NCBI GenBank assembly: GCA_029216955.1
Contig: JANAVB010009598.1
Coordinates: 24,927,912-24,991,911 of the forward strand
Length of the DNA: 64,000 bases
Reading direction: 5' to 3'
From: Iris pallida
Taxonomy: Eukaryota > Streptophyta > Magnoliopsida > Asparagales > Iridaceae
Position numbers and translations under genes: made by a program. The notes under the pieces were generated by a model. It was not told where the DNA came from. It made no database searches and was given only the letters and a program-made list of their open reading frames with translations. Positions within the stretch are counted from its first letter, which is position 1. The number at the start of each line of letters is the position of its first letter. This document shows positions 23,376 to 35,559 of the stretch, one piece after another.

Positions 23376-25960
23376 GGTAACACCCCAGAACCAAAATACT
23401 GGAGAGCGGGGGCGAACATAGCCGGCTACGTATATTGAAGTGCAACCCACCTCGCTATACGATCACGGCTGTCTAGATATATGAGAGTTTAACTACAAGC
23501 CATCAGTCTCTTATGGTCATGAACAAGCTTATTGTCTCAATCTCAAGCAAGTAATAACAGTTATAAGATGTCAGAGCATCAAATATACAATAGTAAGGCG
23601 TCCCATACATTACATATTTGGATGATCATGAAGCTAGTCATACAAAATGTTAATACTAGCAAGAGTTCCAGTCATACATAATCAACCCTAGGATTCGTCA
23701 ATCATGTTATAGCCCGTAGGCACACAGTAAGTAAAGTACAATACGAGCTAACACGTGCTCGTCGGCTAAACGTCTCAAAAGAATATTTTTACAATAAAGT
23801 AGGAGAACAAAAGGGAAACCCACTCGTTGCCTTGGTTATGCCTGGTGGTCACCATTTGGCTGGAAGGTAGGTAGATCCTCTGGAGCTACTCCGGTATCTG
23901 GCCATACAAAACCAGCTGGGTCAGACCCCTGAAAGAGCAAGTGCCACAAAGGAGGCTTCACTTAAGAACTAATACCAGCAATTAGCACAAAAACATAATT
24001 ATATAATAAAAGACTGTAAATATGGAAATTCATGATGATATACGATAAGATAACCATGGGACTATTCAGATAACCAAGTTACAACCTGTAAACCAAACAA
24101 GGATTGGGGTTGTAACCCTTCGTCTGAACAGAACTTAGTTTCCCACTATTTATCGATAAAATAAAGCACAGGCAATCTGGTCATGTTACAATCTTGTACA
24201 GGATCAGGACAAGACTAGACTGGGTTGGTCTCCATCCAATCAATCACGACCAAGCAATAAATACGGCTTGATACTTTAACTAACTAGGGTTATCACAGGC
24301 CTAATTACTAGCAAGATGCAATGAGATTGTTCCACAGCCACAAGTCCTGCAGACCATCCAGGTTGAATATTCGTTCATGAAGGGTACAACACATGACAGT
24401 ATGCTGAAAATGTGCCCTACTCGTCGGCAGGCTACACGTCCACTTGCGCGCCCAGATAACGGGATTGCCTGTAGCTAGAAAATCTCTTCATGACTACTGG
24501 ATTATTGTACTTATTGGGCTTAGTCAATTTCAGTAGGTACCCCTGACCGTGGTATTCAGGGGATCCCGTCCTAGACATGATGTAAGATAATACTGGTTTG
24601 TTTATACAAACACAATCGCCCACGGTGTCCAGGTCATTCATTCTTGTCATATTATGCTAGCTGTCACAACAGCATATCGAGGTATATCATGTTAGGTTTA
24701 CCTATCAAGAGTGCGCCACGACGGCTACTATCATGTCATATTACTTGTCATGAGTGCACCACGACGGGTCACTATCGTGTTCATGGAACATGTGCCGAAT
24801 TTATATGATACAAGCATTCAATCAAGGGACCCAAGTTACATAGAGGGTCATGAGACAAAGCATAAATGTAACAACCCAACATAATAAAAGGGGTGCAAGG
24901 GTTATGGAAAGAGCCATGCGGCTAAGAGAAAAACAAGGTCATGCGGCTCGGGAGAGCGGGCTCATGCGGCCAGGAAAGGGCTCATGCGGCTAGGGGGAAC
25001 AGGGACATGCGGCTCGGGAGGGGACAGGGGCATGCGGCTCGGGAGAGCGGGCTCATGAGGCCAGGGAAAGGCTCCTGCGGCACGGGCCAACCAGAGCCAT
25101 GCGGCTCGGTCAAGCAGTGCCATGCGGCTAAAGAGAGATGGGCTCATGCGGCCAGGGAGAATGATTTCATGCGGTCTGGAAGGGATGGGCTCATGCGGCC
25201 AGGGGAAACAAAGCCATACGGCTAAGGAAAATAGGTTCATGCGGCTAAAAGTCGAGCAGAGCCATGCGGCTGAAGTCAACTCAAGCCATGCGGCTAAGGC
25301 TGCATGAAGACTGGAATGTCTATTCGGCCGCAGGGGACTTGTCGTATGAAAAAGCCATGCAGTCAAGCACTGTTCTTCTTCTCCAACTGTTCTAAGAAGA
25401 AGAACCATGGAAGCTATGGCTTCCAAGCTCCAATAATCCTTTATCTAAGGTCAGAATCTGGACTTCCATAGGTCAAATTGGGACAGAAAGAAATTCTCTA
25501 CAACATGGAACCATCAAAACTTGAGAATAACAAGGTTTAACAGATCAAAATCCAAGAAATCCAAAAAAGTAACAAGCATAGATCTACATGAAATGAGCCA
25601 TGGAAATTAAAAATGCTAAGTACTAAAGTATCTTAGAATCTCATGAGAAAGAAAATAGAACAACAAAAATTGAGTTCCTCCACAAAACAAGTTGCACTTG
25701 CCTAAGCCTCTCCTGGTAGGTAGAGAGAGTAATAGTGAGGAAGAAGAAGAGTTATGAGAATTAATGGAAGAGAGAGTGGTTAGGTAGCTTATAAAGGAAG
25801 AGAGTGGGTGGGGTTGGTCCACATGCAAAAATCAAACCAAGCAAACCGAACCGAACCAAGCAAATGAAATGCCAAAATAAACTATATAAGAGGACATACA
25901 ATATGAGCCGAAATACGTATACGTATACCAAAATACGTAATACGAACTACGGGCGTTACA
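23376..25960 (-). repeat. element A 5' LTR
   Basis: 2585 bp. It starts GGTAACACCC (two changes from the other LTR) and ends GGGCGTTACA. It contains a candidate TATA at 25788-25796 on the minus strand and the second copy of the GCGGC array. Confidence 0.92.
24905..25305. repeat. GCCATGCGGCT minisatellite in element A LTR (copy 2)
   Basis: Same array as in the other LTR but about two units shorter, so units were gained or lost after insertion. Confidence 0.85.
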
Positions 25961-26162
25961 CGACTCGGCTAAAGGGTACGCCATATTGTAGGTATTACGA
26001 GAAATTCTGGAAGATCGTGCCTCCAGCGGGAACGTACCATTTATCCATATGGTCCAAGGATAGCTAGACTTGCTAGTGACCTTTCATATAGATTGAGCTG
26101 ACATAATAGCGATGATCTATGTGCATATCTTAGATTGAGTCAAGAAGTGTATGCACAGTACG
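25961..26162. other. host segment between elements A and B
   Basis: 202 bp left between two LTR elements. It ends GTACG, which is repeated at 37731-37735 as the target duplication of element B. No gene. Confidence 0.7.
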
Positions 26163-26749
26163 TGTAACATCCAGTTTTCTGAAATTGGGATATTTTTGAA
26201 AAATTATTATTTTTATTATTTATTAATGGTATTTTAGTCATGATATGATTTTTGGTGATTTTTTAGTTATTTAAAACTATTTTCTAAGTCACGACTTATG
26301 ACTTTGTGACTTTACTAGTATAACCCTAGTGTAAACCCTAGAGATTTTATAACCTAGAGACTAAACATGATCATGTGAGCATAGCCATAGGTTAAGAACA
26401 TCAAATTAGGACTTTTTAGCCTAAAGGGTATTTTGGTAATTTTCTAGGATTTATTTGGAATTATTTGGATTTATGTGATTTATTATTATTTAATTAGTTG
26501 ATTAGTGTCATGTTAGCTTCTAACCTAGTTTAGCCTAATCTAGAGGTTAGCAACTAACCTAGAAGACTAAGTAGAGGATGTTAGCTTTATGTATAAATAT
26601 CTAGTTAGATAAATATCTAGATATTTCACTTTTTAGATATTTTAGAACCTAAATATCTAACCCCTTAGTCAAAGACTTAGGGGCTAAGTTTGCAAGGTGG
26701 TAGGACACCCTTCCCTACCCCCATGGCAGCCAAACACTACCCCCCTTCC

Positions 26750-26757
26750 TATATAAT
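26750..26757 (+). promoter_or_regulatory. candidate TATA box, element B 5' LTR
   Basis: TATATAAT after a C-rich stretch, about 590 bp into the LTR. It is conserved at 33631-33638 in the other LTR. If used, nearly 4 kb of the LTR would be transcribed as R/U5. Confidence 0.5.
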
Positions 26758-27436
26758 CCCCTCAAATTCATTCATGATCAATTTGTATGAATTAAAACCT
26801 AGAAAAATCCCATTTTCTTCAAACACCCACAACTTGATCAATTTTGATCCAAATTGACTCTAGTCTTTTGCATTGGGACCCTACAACAACAAGGGTACTA
26901 AGGGAGGCTAGCAATCCAGATTTCGTGAGCTTTGGGCATCACCAAGTGGAAGGACACCCCCCCTCTCTTTGATTTTCCTTTAGAAATACACAAATAGGTA
27001 AATGCCCTCAAACCTAGTTAATATTCTGATTTGTCTTCATAAATGCATGCATCTAGGTACCATGGAACTGTAGGCTAAGTTTGGTGAGATTTAGGATTGG
27101 TTTGGTGTCCGTATCGGACACGTATCTGTGTTCTAATTACAGTGTTTGGTAAAATGCCACAAAGGATTAGTTTTTGTGTTTTTCTAAAACAAATTATATT
27201 TTTAGGTAGCCCTAGACATGTAGGACACAACCCTAGTTGACTGAGCACACTTCGAGTTGTGTCCGTATCCAAAACAGGACACGAACACACTGTTAAAACC
27301 ATACTGTGACACTGAAAAACCCGACTGTTTGACACTTCCTGTCGTGTCCACACGAGTCGTGGACATGATACAGAAACCTAGATACGAACCTAACCACCCC
27401 ACCTGTCCACTGACACGAGCACGAGGCTCTACGTGC

Positions 27437-28006
27437 CACGTGTGGAGCACACGACCCTTCGATACGTGCGTACGAGACTGAGCAGCCTCCCCTGCTACTC
27501 AACACCTAGTGCGGACACTGTAGGACACGAGGTCACAGGAAAATTGACATAGAGGAGGGGGCAACCTCTGTCATGCCCCACCTCGAGTTTGAGACACTCT
27601 CGTGTCCTATCGAGGACACGAGGACACATGCACTGGTCATGCACTGCACTGCACGCGCACATTTTTCCTCACTGACACGGCCTTCGTGTCGCACGAACAC
27701 GAGTCGTGGACACCTCGTGGTGACACGATTGTGTAGCCCAACACGTGGGCTACACGTGGACATGACCACGAGGCCCCACGTGGCCCGTGTCGTGTCCACG
27801 AGGCGTGTGCATCTCTGCACGATGCAGTATAAACCGTGCGTATCAGTCGAGTTTTCTCGACTGATACGGGTCTCGTGTCGACTCTGTGAGACACGTGGAC
27901 ATGACTCAGGTTGCTAGACACCTAGCCTGACCCTAGGCGAACCTAGGGACACGAGCACGACACCTCACGTGTCCTGTGTCGTGAGCACGAGACACGTGAA
28001 CACGTG
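27437..28006. promoter_or_regulatory. G-box cluster in element B 5' LTR
   Basis: Eight CACGTG palindromes within about 570 bp, amid many GACACGAG/CTCGTGTC repeats. Included are strong hairpins such as GTGTAGCCCA...TGGGCTACAC (27731-27755). CACGTG is the core site of plant bZIP and bHLH factors. The 3' LTR keeps a very similar region at about 34324-34897. Confidence 0.6.
27839..27868 (+). other. 13 bp perfect hairpin in element B LTR
   Basis: CGTATCAGTCGAG, loop TTTT, then the exact complement. It lies just after AGTATAAACC and is retained unchanged at 34726-34755 in the 3' LTR. Confidence 0.7.
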
Positions 28007-28494
28007 CACAATACAGTGCCAATTCCAGTGCACTGTAAATTTACCCGATTGGGTTTTTCACGAGATTGAAATGTCGTGTCATATCGTGGTGGACACTTAG
28101 GGACACGAGTACACCTAGGGGCACGATTACCAACCATTGGTATTGAGTCTTAGCTAGGTTTAAGATTTGAAATCGGGTTTTCCCTAAATTTCTGATACAT
28201 GCACAGTATCCCAATTTTTGGGATTATTTTCCAGTTTTTCAAATGAATTTCAAATCTATTTTGATTATGATATATGCATGTATATGTGTATTTCAGTGTA
28301 TGTATAGGTAGTATATGTGTATGTGAGTGTGTAGGTGGGATTTTAGGATGTATACTTGTATATACATGTGTGTATACATGTATGTATATAGGTAGGTATG
28401 TGTGTGCACTCTTGTGTATTATTTGGGGGCTGATTTCCTGTTCTCAGGAAATCTGAGAACAGCCCCTCCCCTTTCCTGTGAGTATCCAGAGCCT

Positions 28495-28558
28495 CTCTCT
28501 TTCACTGTCCAGCTCTCTCTCTCTCTTTCACTCTCTATCCCTTTCTCCCTTGTTCACA

Positions 28559-28626
<68 letters not shown>

Positions 28627-28637
28627 ATATGTAAATA

Positions 28638-28681
<44 letters not shown>

Positions 28682-28690
28682 ATATATAGT
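28495..28690. repeat. (CT)n and (AT)n microsatellites in element B 5' LTR
   Basis: CTCTCT runs pass into TATATA runs. The counterpart at about 35390-35600 has a different length and an extra CTC-rich segment, as expected for slippage. Confidence 0.9.
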
Positions 28691-29110
28691 GAGTATATAT
28701 ATAGTATTTATATATTTGGTTATATATGGTATTTATAGTTGAGGGTATATATGGGTTTATATATATATATGAAAATGTATATATATGTATATATGATAGC
28801 TATCTATATATATGTACATATGTGGGTTTGGTATTATATATAGTGTATTCACATATATTGATATATATATATATATTGTATTAGAATTACATATAGTGTC
28901 ATTATATACATATATGGATTTTGGTATTGTATATAGTTATGCCTATATTGATATATATATATAAAGGTAGTAAATAGACATGGGTATATCTATATATATA
29001 GATATGTATATATATATATGACTTCTAAATATAGGTTATATGGAACCTAAGTGACTAGCCTATGGCTTGGGGCTAACTCAAATCGACCTAATGGCCCAAA
29101 ACACCTACTA

Positions 29111-29513
29111 GTTGACCTTTGTTGACCATGGTTGACTAAAGTCAACTATTGGTCAAACCATGACCTAATTGACCTAAAAATGACTAGTTTAACTAGTCTG
29201 ACTATGTTTGACCTAATTACCTTATTGACTAGTCTTTGTTTGACCTAATTACCTTACTAACTAGTCTTTGTTTGACCAATACCTTAGTTGGTCTAAGTTT
29301 GACCTAGACTTGACCCAGATTGATCATGTTGACTAATATTTGACTAGTTTGGCTAGAATGTTGACCAGGAGTTGACTTTAACCTAGATTTGACTAATCTT
29401 GACTTGTTTGACTTTATTTGACTTAGTTTGATTCCCTGTGACCTAGTATGACTTCCTGTGACCTAGTTTGACTATTAAGTTGACCAAGAGTTGACTTTTG
29501 ACCACATTGACCT
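29111..29513. promoter_or_regulatory. W-box array in element B 5' LTR
   Basis: About 25 TTGACC/TTGACT motifs, mostly in the plus direction, in about 400 bp. TTGAC[CT] is the binding core of WRKY transcription factors. Spacing is irregular, so this is not a simple tandem repeat. Confidence 0.65.
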
Positions 29514-30796
29514 AGAATCATGTAGTATGTATCGTATACTTTATTTTTACCATTGTGGATACATTGTGACTTGTATTGCTCTGATTAGGAGCCATACACC
29601 TCTCCTCAGACAGTATATCCTCTTCAGATATTCAGTTATCAGGCGAGTACATTCTCTGACCGTTTCATACTTGTTCAGGCTTTACTTCTCGCTCTAGATT
29701 ACTTTACTTGATGCTGTCACGTTGGTAACACGGATTGGTACTATATGGATCTTTACATGAGATGTTATCCCCCTCGGGAGCATCGGGTACTTCATATTAC
29801 GTGTGTTTTACTTTCATCATGTACTCCTGTGCTTCTATCATGCATGTATACTCATGTGATTATGTACTCTCATGTTCACTGATCCCTCATGTATAACTTC
29901 ACGTATACTCATTTATGAGCCTCATGTGAAGTAATCATGTATAATAACGTAAGTTGTCTAGATCCTTGTGTATTGATTGGGAAAACGGGGGAGTAGAAGT
30001 AGACATGTGAATAATTCCAAAGTAGTGTAATCATGTACAAACTCAATAGTGTAATCATGTATAAATTCTAGCCATTCACATGCTTATCTTGTACTCTACA
30101 TCACTAGCCACTTACAGTTCTCTATATATAGTAGATATTTTCTTTACAAGCTATCTCTTTTACAGCGTATATTTCCTTTCAGTATTTCCTGTATCTTACT
30201 CTATTGCCTGTATCGTATTTCCTAACCTGATATGAACTGCGTGAGATGTATTGTGCTCTTTCCTGTCCTGACTGGACCTGTCGAAAATATTACAAAGGAT
30301 GAGGATGAGGCCCTGGTGTCTACCTATTATGGAGCAGGACTAGATGATACTTATGTTGTGGACCCTCAGCAGGATCCACCTGCAGCTGAAGATGTTGTCC
30401 CAGTAGTCTAGGCTAGTTTAGCTAGACAGTCTTTTCTGTATTATCATTTTGTCTCACATCTGAGTTGTATTTTGAGATGTTGAGATTTATAGACTCTTAG
30501 ACTTATTGTGTTATGAGTTGACATTCTGATGTTATGTTATCCTAGACACTTGGACTTATTTCATCTATTCTACTGTTCTCTTTGAGTTACTGTCTATCTA
30601 TCTATCTTTCATTCTTCTACCTAGATGTGATTGAGATTGTTTTCCGTTTGTCACCTCCATTCGGAGAGTATAAACTGTACAGGTACTTTTATATTGTTAG
30701 ATGATTGACCTAGGACAGCGTTCTACCGCCGACACTGCGGCATAGGCTGGACGTACCCACTTCTCGTGCCCTTACTCTAGGGTGCGGGTCGTGACA

Positions 30797-33042
30797 CGTT
30801 TTTAGTGGTGGCCCATGCAGGTCGAGTTTATGTAGTGATATTCGAACTAGAGTATCACTACAGCCTGTGATAGGATTAGAGGAATAGGCTTAGTGAGAGA
30901 GGATACTCAATCACTGTTAGGATACTTTGAGAGATTCCTGGGATGACCCTTGAGAATCTCATTTGAAATTACGATTTAAACTCCTTTTCCCTTGATTGAA
31001 TTTGATTTTTGGAGGATTCACTGTAGAACTTTGAATCCTGGTGTTAGTTGATGATTTTGAAATTTTTGGAGTTGTTAATTTTAATTTCTTTGTGTTAGAT
31101 TAATATCTTTTATTTTAAGGTACTCAATCATATTTATGAGAAAACTCTCATCTGTTTCTTGCCATCTAATTCTCTTGCTAATTGCTTTTCCTTGAAATGA
31201 ACTATCCCCTCTATTGTCTGCATCTTGCTTAAACTCTTTCTACCAAACTATGTGACTGTATCCCAAACCTGACTTACTCGACATTTCCTCAAATCAAGAC
31301 TTATTGAGACCTTCTAACCTTGACCTTTGATTGATCGAACCCTAACTATAGTCATCTAGTAGCCTATCTATCCCTAAGACTGTGTTCCTAAATTATTTAC
31401 TAGATTCCTAATTAATTTTATTCCATGGGTTAATTTGATCTTCTTTAAAAAAAAATTTGCATCAATTATCACGTCTTGAACTCCCACTTTCTATTCTAGA
31501 TCATTGGACGTCCTTTACCGTGACTTAGATATTCAGAGTATAATACTAGCTGTTACCTTCCAACAAACTTTACATGTAAGACCTAGACTAGCCTACCTTC
31601 ATGTAGGTATTCCATGTCCCACTAAAACCCGTCTTCTTGTACTCTATTTTCTTGACATGATTTTTTGGTCAAATGGCTAAACTATAACCTCTACCATGAT
31701 ACTAAATTAATTCTTATTTCAATTAGAGATCCACCTTGGCTCAATTCTTTCGACCTGGCATGTGATGGTGTTCTGCTTGAACCCTCAAATACTTAACCTC
31801 GTACCTTATCTAGAATGCTTGACCGGATTGGTTAAGGATCTTGGACTATGTATCTTCTTTTATTATTTCCACCCTTACTTATATCTTATGCTACAAATTT
31901 ATCCTTAGTTTTACAAGCTTATCCTTTTTGAGCTTGATCATGATACATTTTGTTGGGTGCGCACCCACTAACATATTATCTACTCAGAACCGGCGCATGA
32001 TGGTCTGATCAACCTATTGCGTTTTGGTTCGCTTTTTATACATTAATCTACGCGGATGGAGACATAATTAAACTTGCCCTAGAATCTTATCCGCAACAGC
32101 CTTGACAATTCTTCTTGGAATTATTTTTATCGCCTATGAACCTCGTATTCGTATCCAGTTGAATTAAATTTAATCATGACCTGGATCTTCATCATTGGAT
32201 GCCCGTGCTCATACTTGATTTCATTGATCTCCCATCTTGCCCAAATCTCGATTAGCCTGAAATTGATCAACTTAGATCATGTCAAGACTAAAATCTATTT
32301 GTGATTGTTTGTGCCTAAATTTTCAATTTTTTTACCATTTTATGGAATAGTAACTTTTAATGATTTCTCACTTACTTGTTAATAACCAATTTTCATATAG
32401 GATGGTAGACGGCCCTATAGCCTTGATGATTGTTGTTCCCTTACCTTCCCAATTAGGACACCCTAGATTGCTTGTACGTTTTGATACCATAGGACAGTCT
32501 TGATCTAGAATGACTAGTGCACCTAGATGAGACCACAGACTGTCCCATTTAACCTATCCCCTTGGTACCACTATTGCATCATAATTTCTGGTTCAATTTA
32601 GGTAACATAGACTTTTCCCACTCTAAATTATGATCATCGTAGGCACATTACCGTGACTTTTAAGTTAGGAGCACAAGACTAGTTGTTTTCTCAAAACTGA
32701 CTTCGCATACATGACACTCTACACCCATGACCTTAGTGTCCCACTCAGGCATACCATCGTGTGCTTCATTTGCTTAGTACGATTTTTCTGACCCGAGGCT
32801 CCACCCTGATTTACCTCATAGAGTTACTTTTGATTTCGATTTGAATTAAGGACACCTTATGACCTAAAACTGTCAGTCAATTTTTTTGGTCATGAACCAG
32901 TATAGGTCTACTACCCATATTTTACTTGTTGACCCTGTATGTTGCTAGGTAGTAGCCTCGACCCTGATTGTTGGAGGTTTGACCTAGGAAGAGTACGACC
33001 ATCTAAATTTCGAGAACGAAATTATTTTAAGGTGGGTAGACT
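30797..33042 (+). other. element B interior, non-coding
   Basis: Starts CGTTTTT, then AGTGGTGGCCCATGCAGGTC (30804-30823), the candidate primer-site region. It ends with the polypurine tract TTTTAAGGTGGGTAGACT (33025-33042). Between them I find no open frame above about 60 codons and no retroelement motif. Confidence 0.75.
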
Positions 33043-35520
33043 TGTAACACCCAGTTTTCTGAAATTGGGGTATTTTTGAAAATTTATTATTTTTATTATT
33101 TATTAATGGTATTTTAGTCATGATATGATTTTTAGTGATTTTTTAGTTATTTAAAACTATTTTCTAAGTCACGACTTATGACTTTGTGACTTTACTAGTA
33201 TAACCCTAGTGTAAACCCTAGAGATTTCATAACCTAGAGACTAAACATGATCATGTGAGCGTAGCCATAGGTTTAGAACATCAAATTAGGGCTTTTTAGC
33301 CTAAAGGGTATTTTGGTAATTTTCTAGGATTTATTTGGAATTATTTGGATTTATGTGATTTATTATTATTTAATTAGTTGATTAGTGTCATGTTAGCTTC
33401 TAACCTAGTTTAGCCTAATCTAGAGGTTAGCAACTAACCTAGAAGACTAAGTAGAGGATGTTAGCTTTATGTATAAATATCTAGTTAGATAAATATCTAG
33501 ATATTTCACTTTTTAGATATTTTAGAACCTAAATATCTAACCCCTTAGTCAAAGACTTAGGGGCTAAGTTTGCAAGGTGGTAGGACACCCTCCCCTACCC
33601 CCATGGCAGCCAAACACTACCCCCCCTTCCTATATAATCCCCTCAAATTCATTCATGATCAATTTGCATGAATTAAAACCTAAAAAAATCCCATTTTCTT
33701 CAAACACCCACAACTTGATCAATTTTGATCCAAATTGACTCTAGTCTTTTGCATTGGGACCCTACAACATCAAGGGTGCTAAGGGAGGCTAGCAATCCAG
33801 ATTTCGTGAGCTTTGGGCATCACCAAGTGGAAGGACACCCCCCCCCCCCCTCTCATTGATTTTCCTTTGGAAATACACAAATAGGTAAATGCCCTCAAAC
33901 CTAGTTAATATTCTGATTTGTCTTCATAAATGCATGCATCTAGGTACCATGGAACTGTAGGCTAAGTTTGGTGAGATTTAGGATTGGTTTGGTGTCCGTA
34001 TCGGACACGTATCTGTGTTCTAATTACAGTGTTTGGTGAAATGCCACAAAGGATTGGTTTTTGTGTTTTTCCAAAACAAATTATATTTTTGGGTAGCCCT
34101 AGACATGTAGGACACAACCCTAGTTGACTGAGCACACTTCGAGTTGTGTCCGTGTACAAAACAGGACACGAACATACTGTTAAAACCACACTGTGACACT
34201 GAAAAACCCGACTGTTTGACACTTCCTGTCGTGTCCACACGAGTCGTGGACACGATACAGAAACCTAGACACGAACCTAACCACCCCACCTGTCTACTGA
34301 CACGAGCACGAGGCTCTACGTGCCACGTGTGGAGCACACGACCCTTCGACACGCGCGCACGAGACTGAGCAGCCTCCCCTGCTACTCAACACCTAGTGCG
34401 GACACTGTAGGACACGAGGACACAGGAAAATTGACACAGAGGAGGGAGCAACCTCTGTCATGCCCCCCCTCGAGTTTGAGACACTCTCGTATCCTATCGA
34501 GGACACGAGGACACGTGCACTGGTCGTGCACTGCACTGCACGCGCACATTTTTCCTCACTGACATGGCCTTCGTGTCGCACGGACACGAGTCGTGGACAC
34601 CTCGTGGTGACACGATTGTGTAGCCCAATACGTGGGCTACACGTGGACATGACCACGAGGCCCCACGTGGCCCGTGTCGTGTCTACGAGGCGTGTGCATC
34701 TCTGCACGACGCAGTATAAACCGTGCGTATCAGTCGAGTTTTCTCGACTGATACGGGTCTCGTGTCGACTCTGTGAGACACGTGGACACGACTCAGGTTG
34801 CTAGACACCTAGCCTGACCCTAGGCGAACCTAGGGACACGAGCACGACACCTCACGTGTCCTGTGTCGTGAGCACGAGACACGTGAACACGTGCACGATA
34901 CAGTGCCAATTCCAGTGCACTGTAAATTTACCTGATTGGGTTTTTCACGAGATTGACACGTCGTGTCGTGTCGTGGTGGACACTTAGGGACACGAGGGAC
35001 ACGAGTACACCTAGGGGCACGATTACCAACCATTGGTATTGAGTCTTAGCTAGGTTTAAGATTTGAAATCGGGTTTTCCCCAAATTTTTGATACATGCAC
35101 AGTATCCTAATTTCTGGGATTATTTTCCAGTTTTTCAAATGAATTTCAAATCCATTTTGATTATGATATATGCATGTATATGTGTATTTCAGTGTATGTA
35201 TAGGTAGTATATGTGTATGTGAGTGTGTAGGTAGGATTTTAGGATGTATACTTGTATATACATGTGTGTATACATGTATGTATATAGGTAGGTATGTGTG
35301 TGCACTCTTGTGTATTATTTGGGGGCTGATTTCCTGTTCTCAGGAAATCTGAGAACAGCCCCTCCCCTTTCCTGTGAGTATCCAGAGCCTCTCTCTCTCA
35401 CTGTCCAGCTCTCTCTCTCTCTCTCTCTTTCACTCTCTGTCCCATTCTCCCTTGTTCACATCTCTCTCTCTCTCTCTCTCCTCTCTCTCGCTCATCTCCT
35501 CCTCGATCTCTCTCTCCTCA

Positions 35521-35559
<39 letters not shown>

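Larger units (their letters stand above)
15736..25960 (-). mobile_element. element A: Ty3/gypsy chromovirus (Tekay-like), decayed
   Basis: A full-length element of 10.2 kb with two LTRs (15736-18388 and 23376-25960), each bounded by TGTAACGCCC...GGGCGTTACA or a close variant. The candidate 5 bp target duplication is CAACT/CGACT (one mismatch). On the minus strand the interior holds gag, protease, reverse transcriptase, RNase H, integrase and a chromodomain, in the Ty3/gypsy order. Every domain is interrupted. By eye the LTRs differ at roughly 5-6% over the first 400 bp, more than the LTRs of element B. Confidence 0.93.
26163..30796 (+). repeat. element B 5' LTR
   Basis: 4634 bp, unusually long. 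In order it contains a candidate TATA at 26750, a GC-richer part full of GACACG/CGTGTC and G-boxes, a CT/AT microsatellite zone, a TTGAC array and an AT-rich end. Confidence 0.93.

Noticed and set aside
27075..28137. Overlapping open frames on both strands in the element B LTR (also 33962-35033)
   Set aside because: Caused by GACACG-rich sequence lacking stop codons. Frames differ between the two LTRs and contain no known motif.
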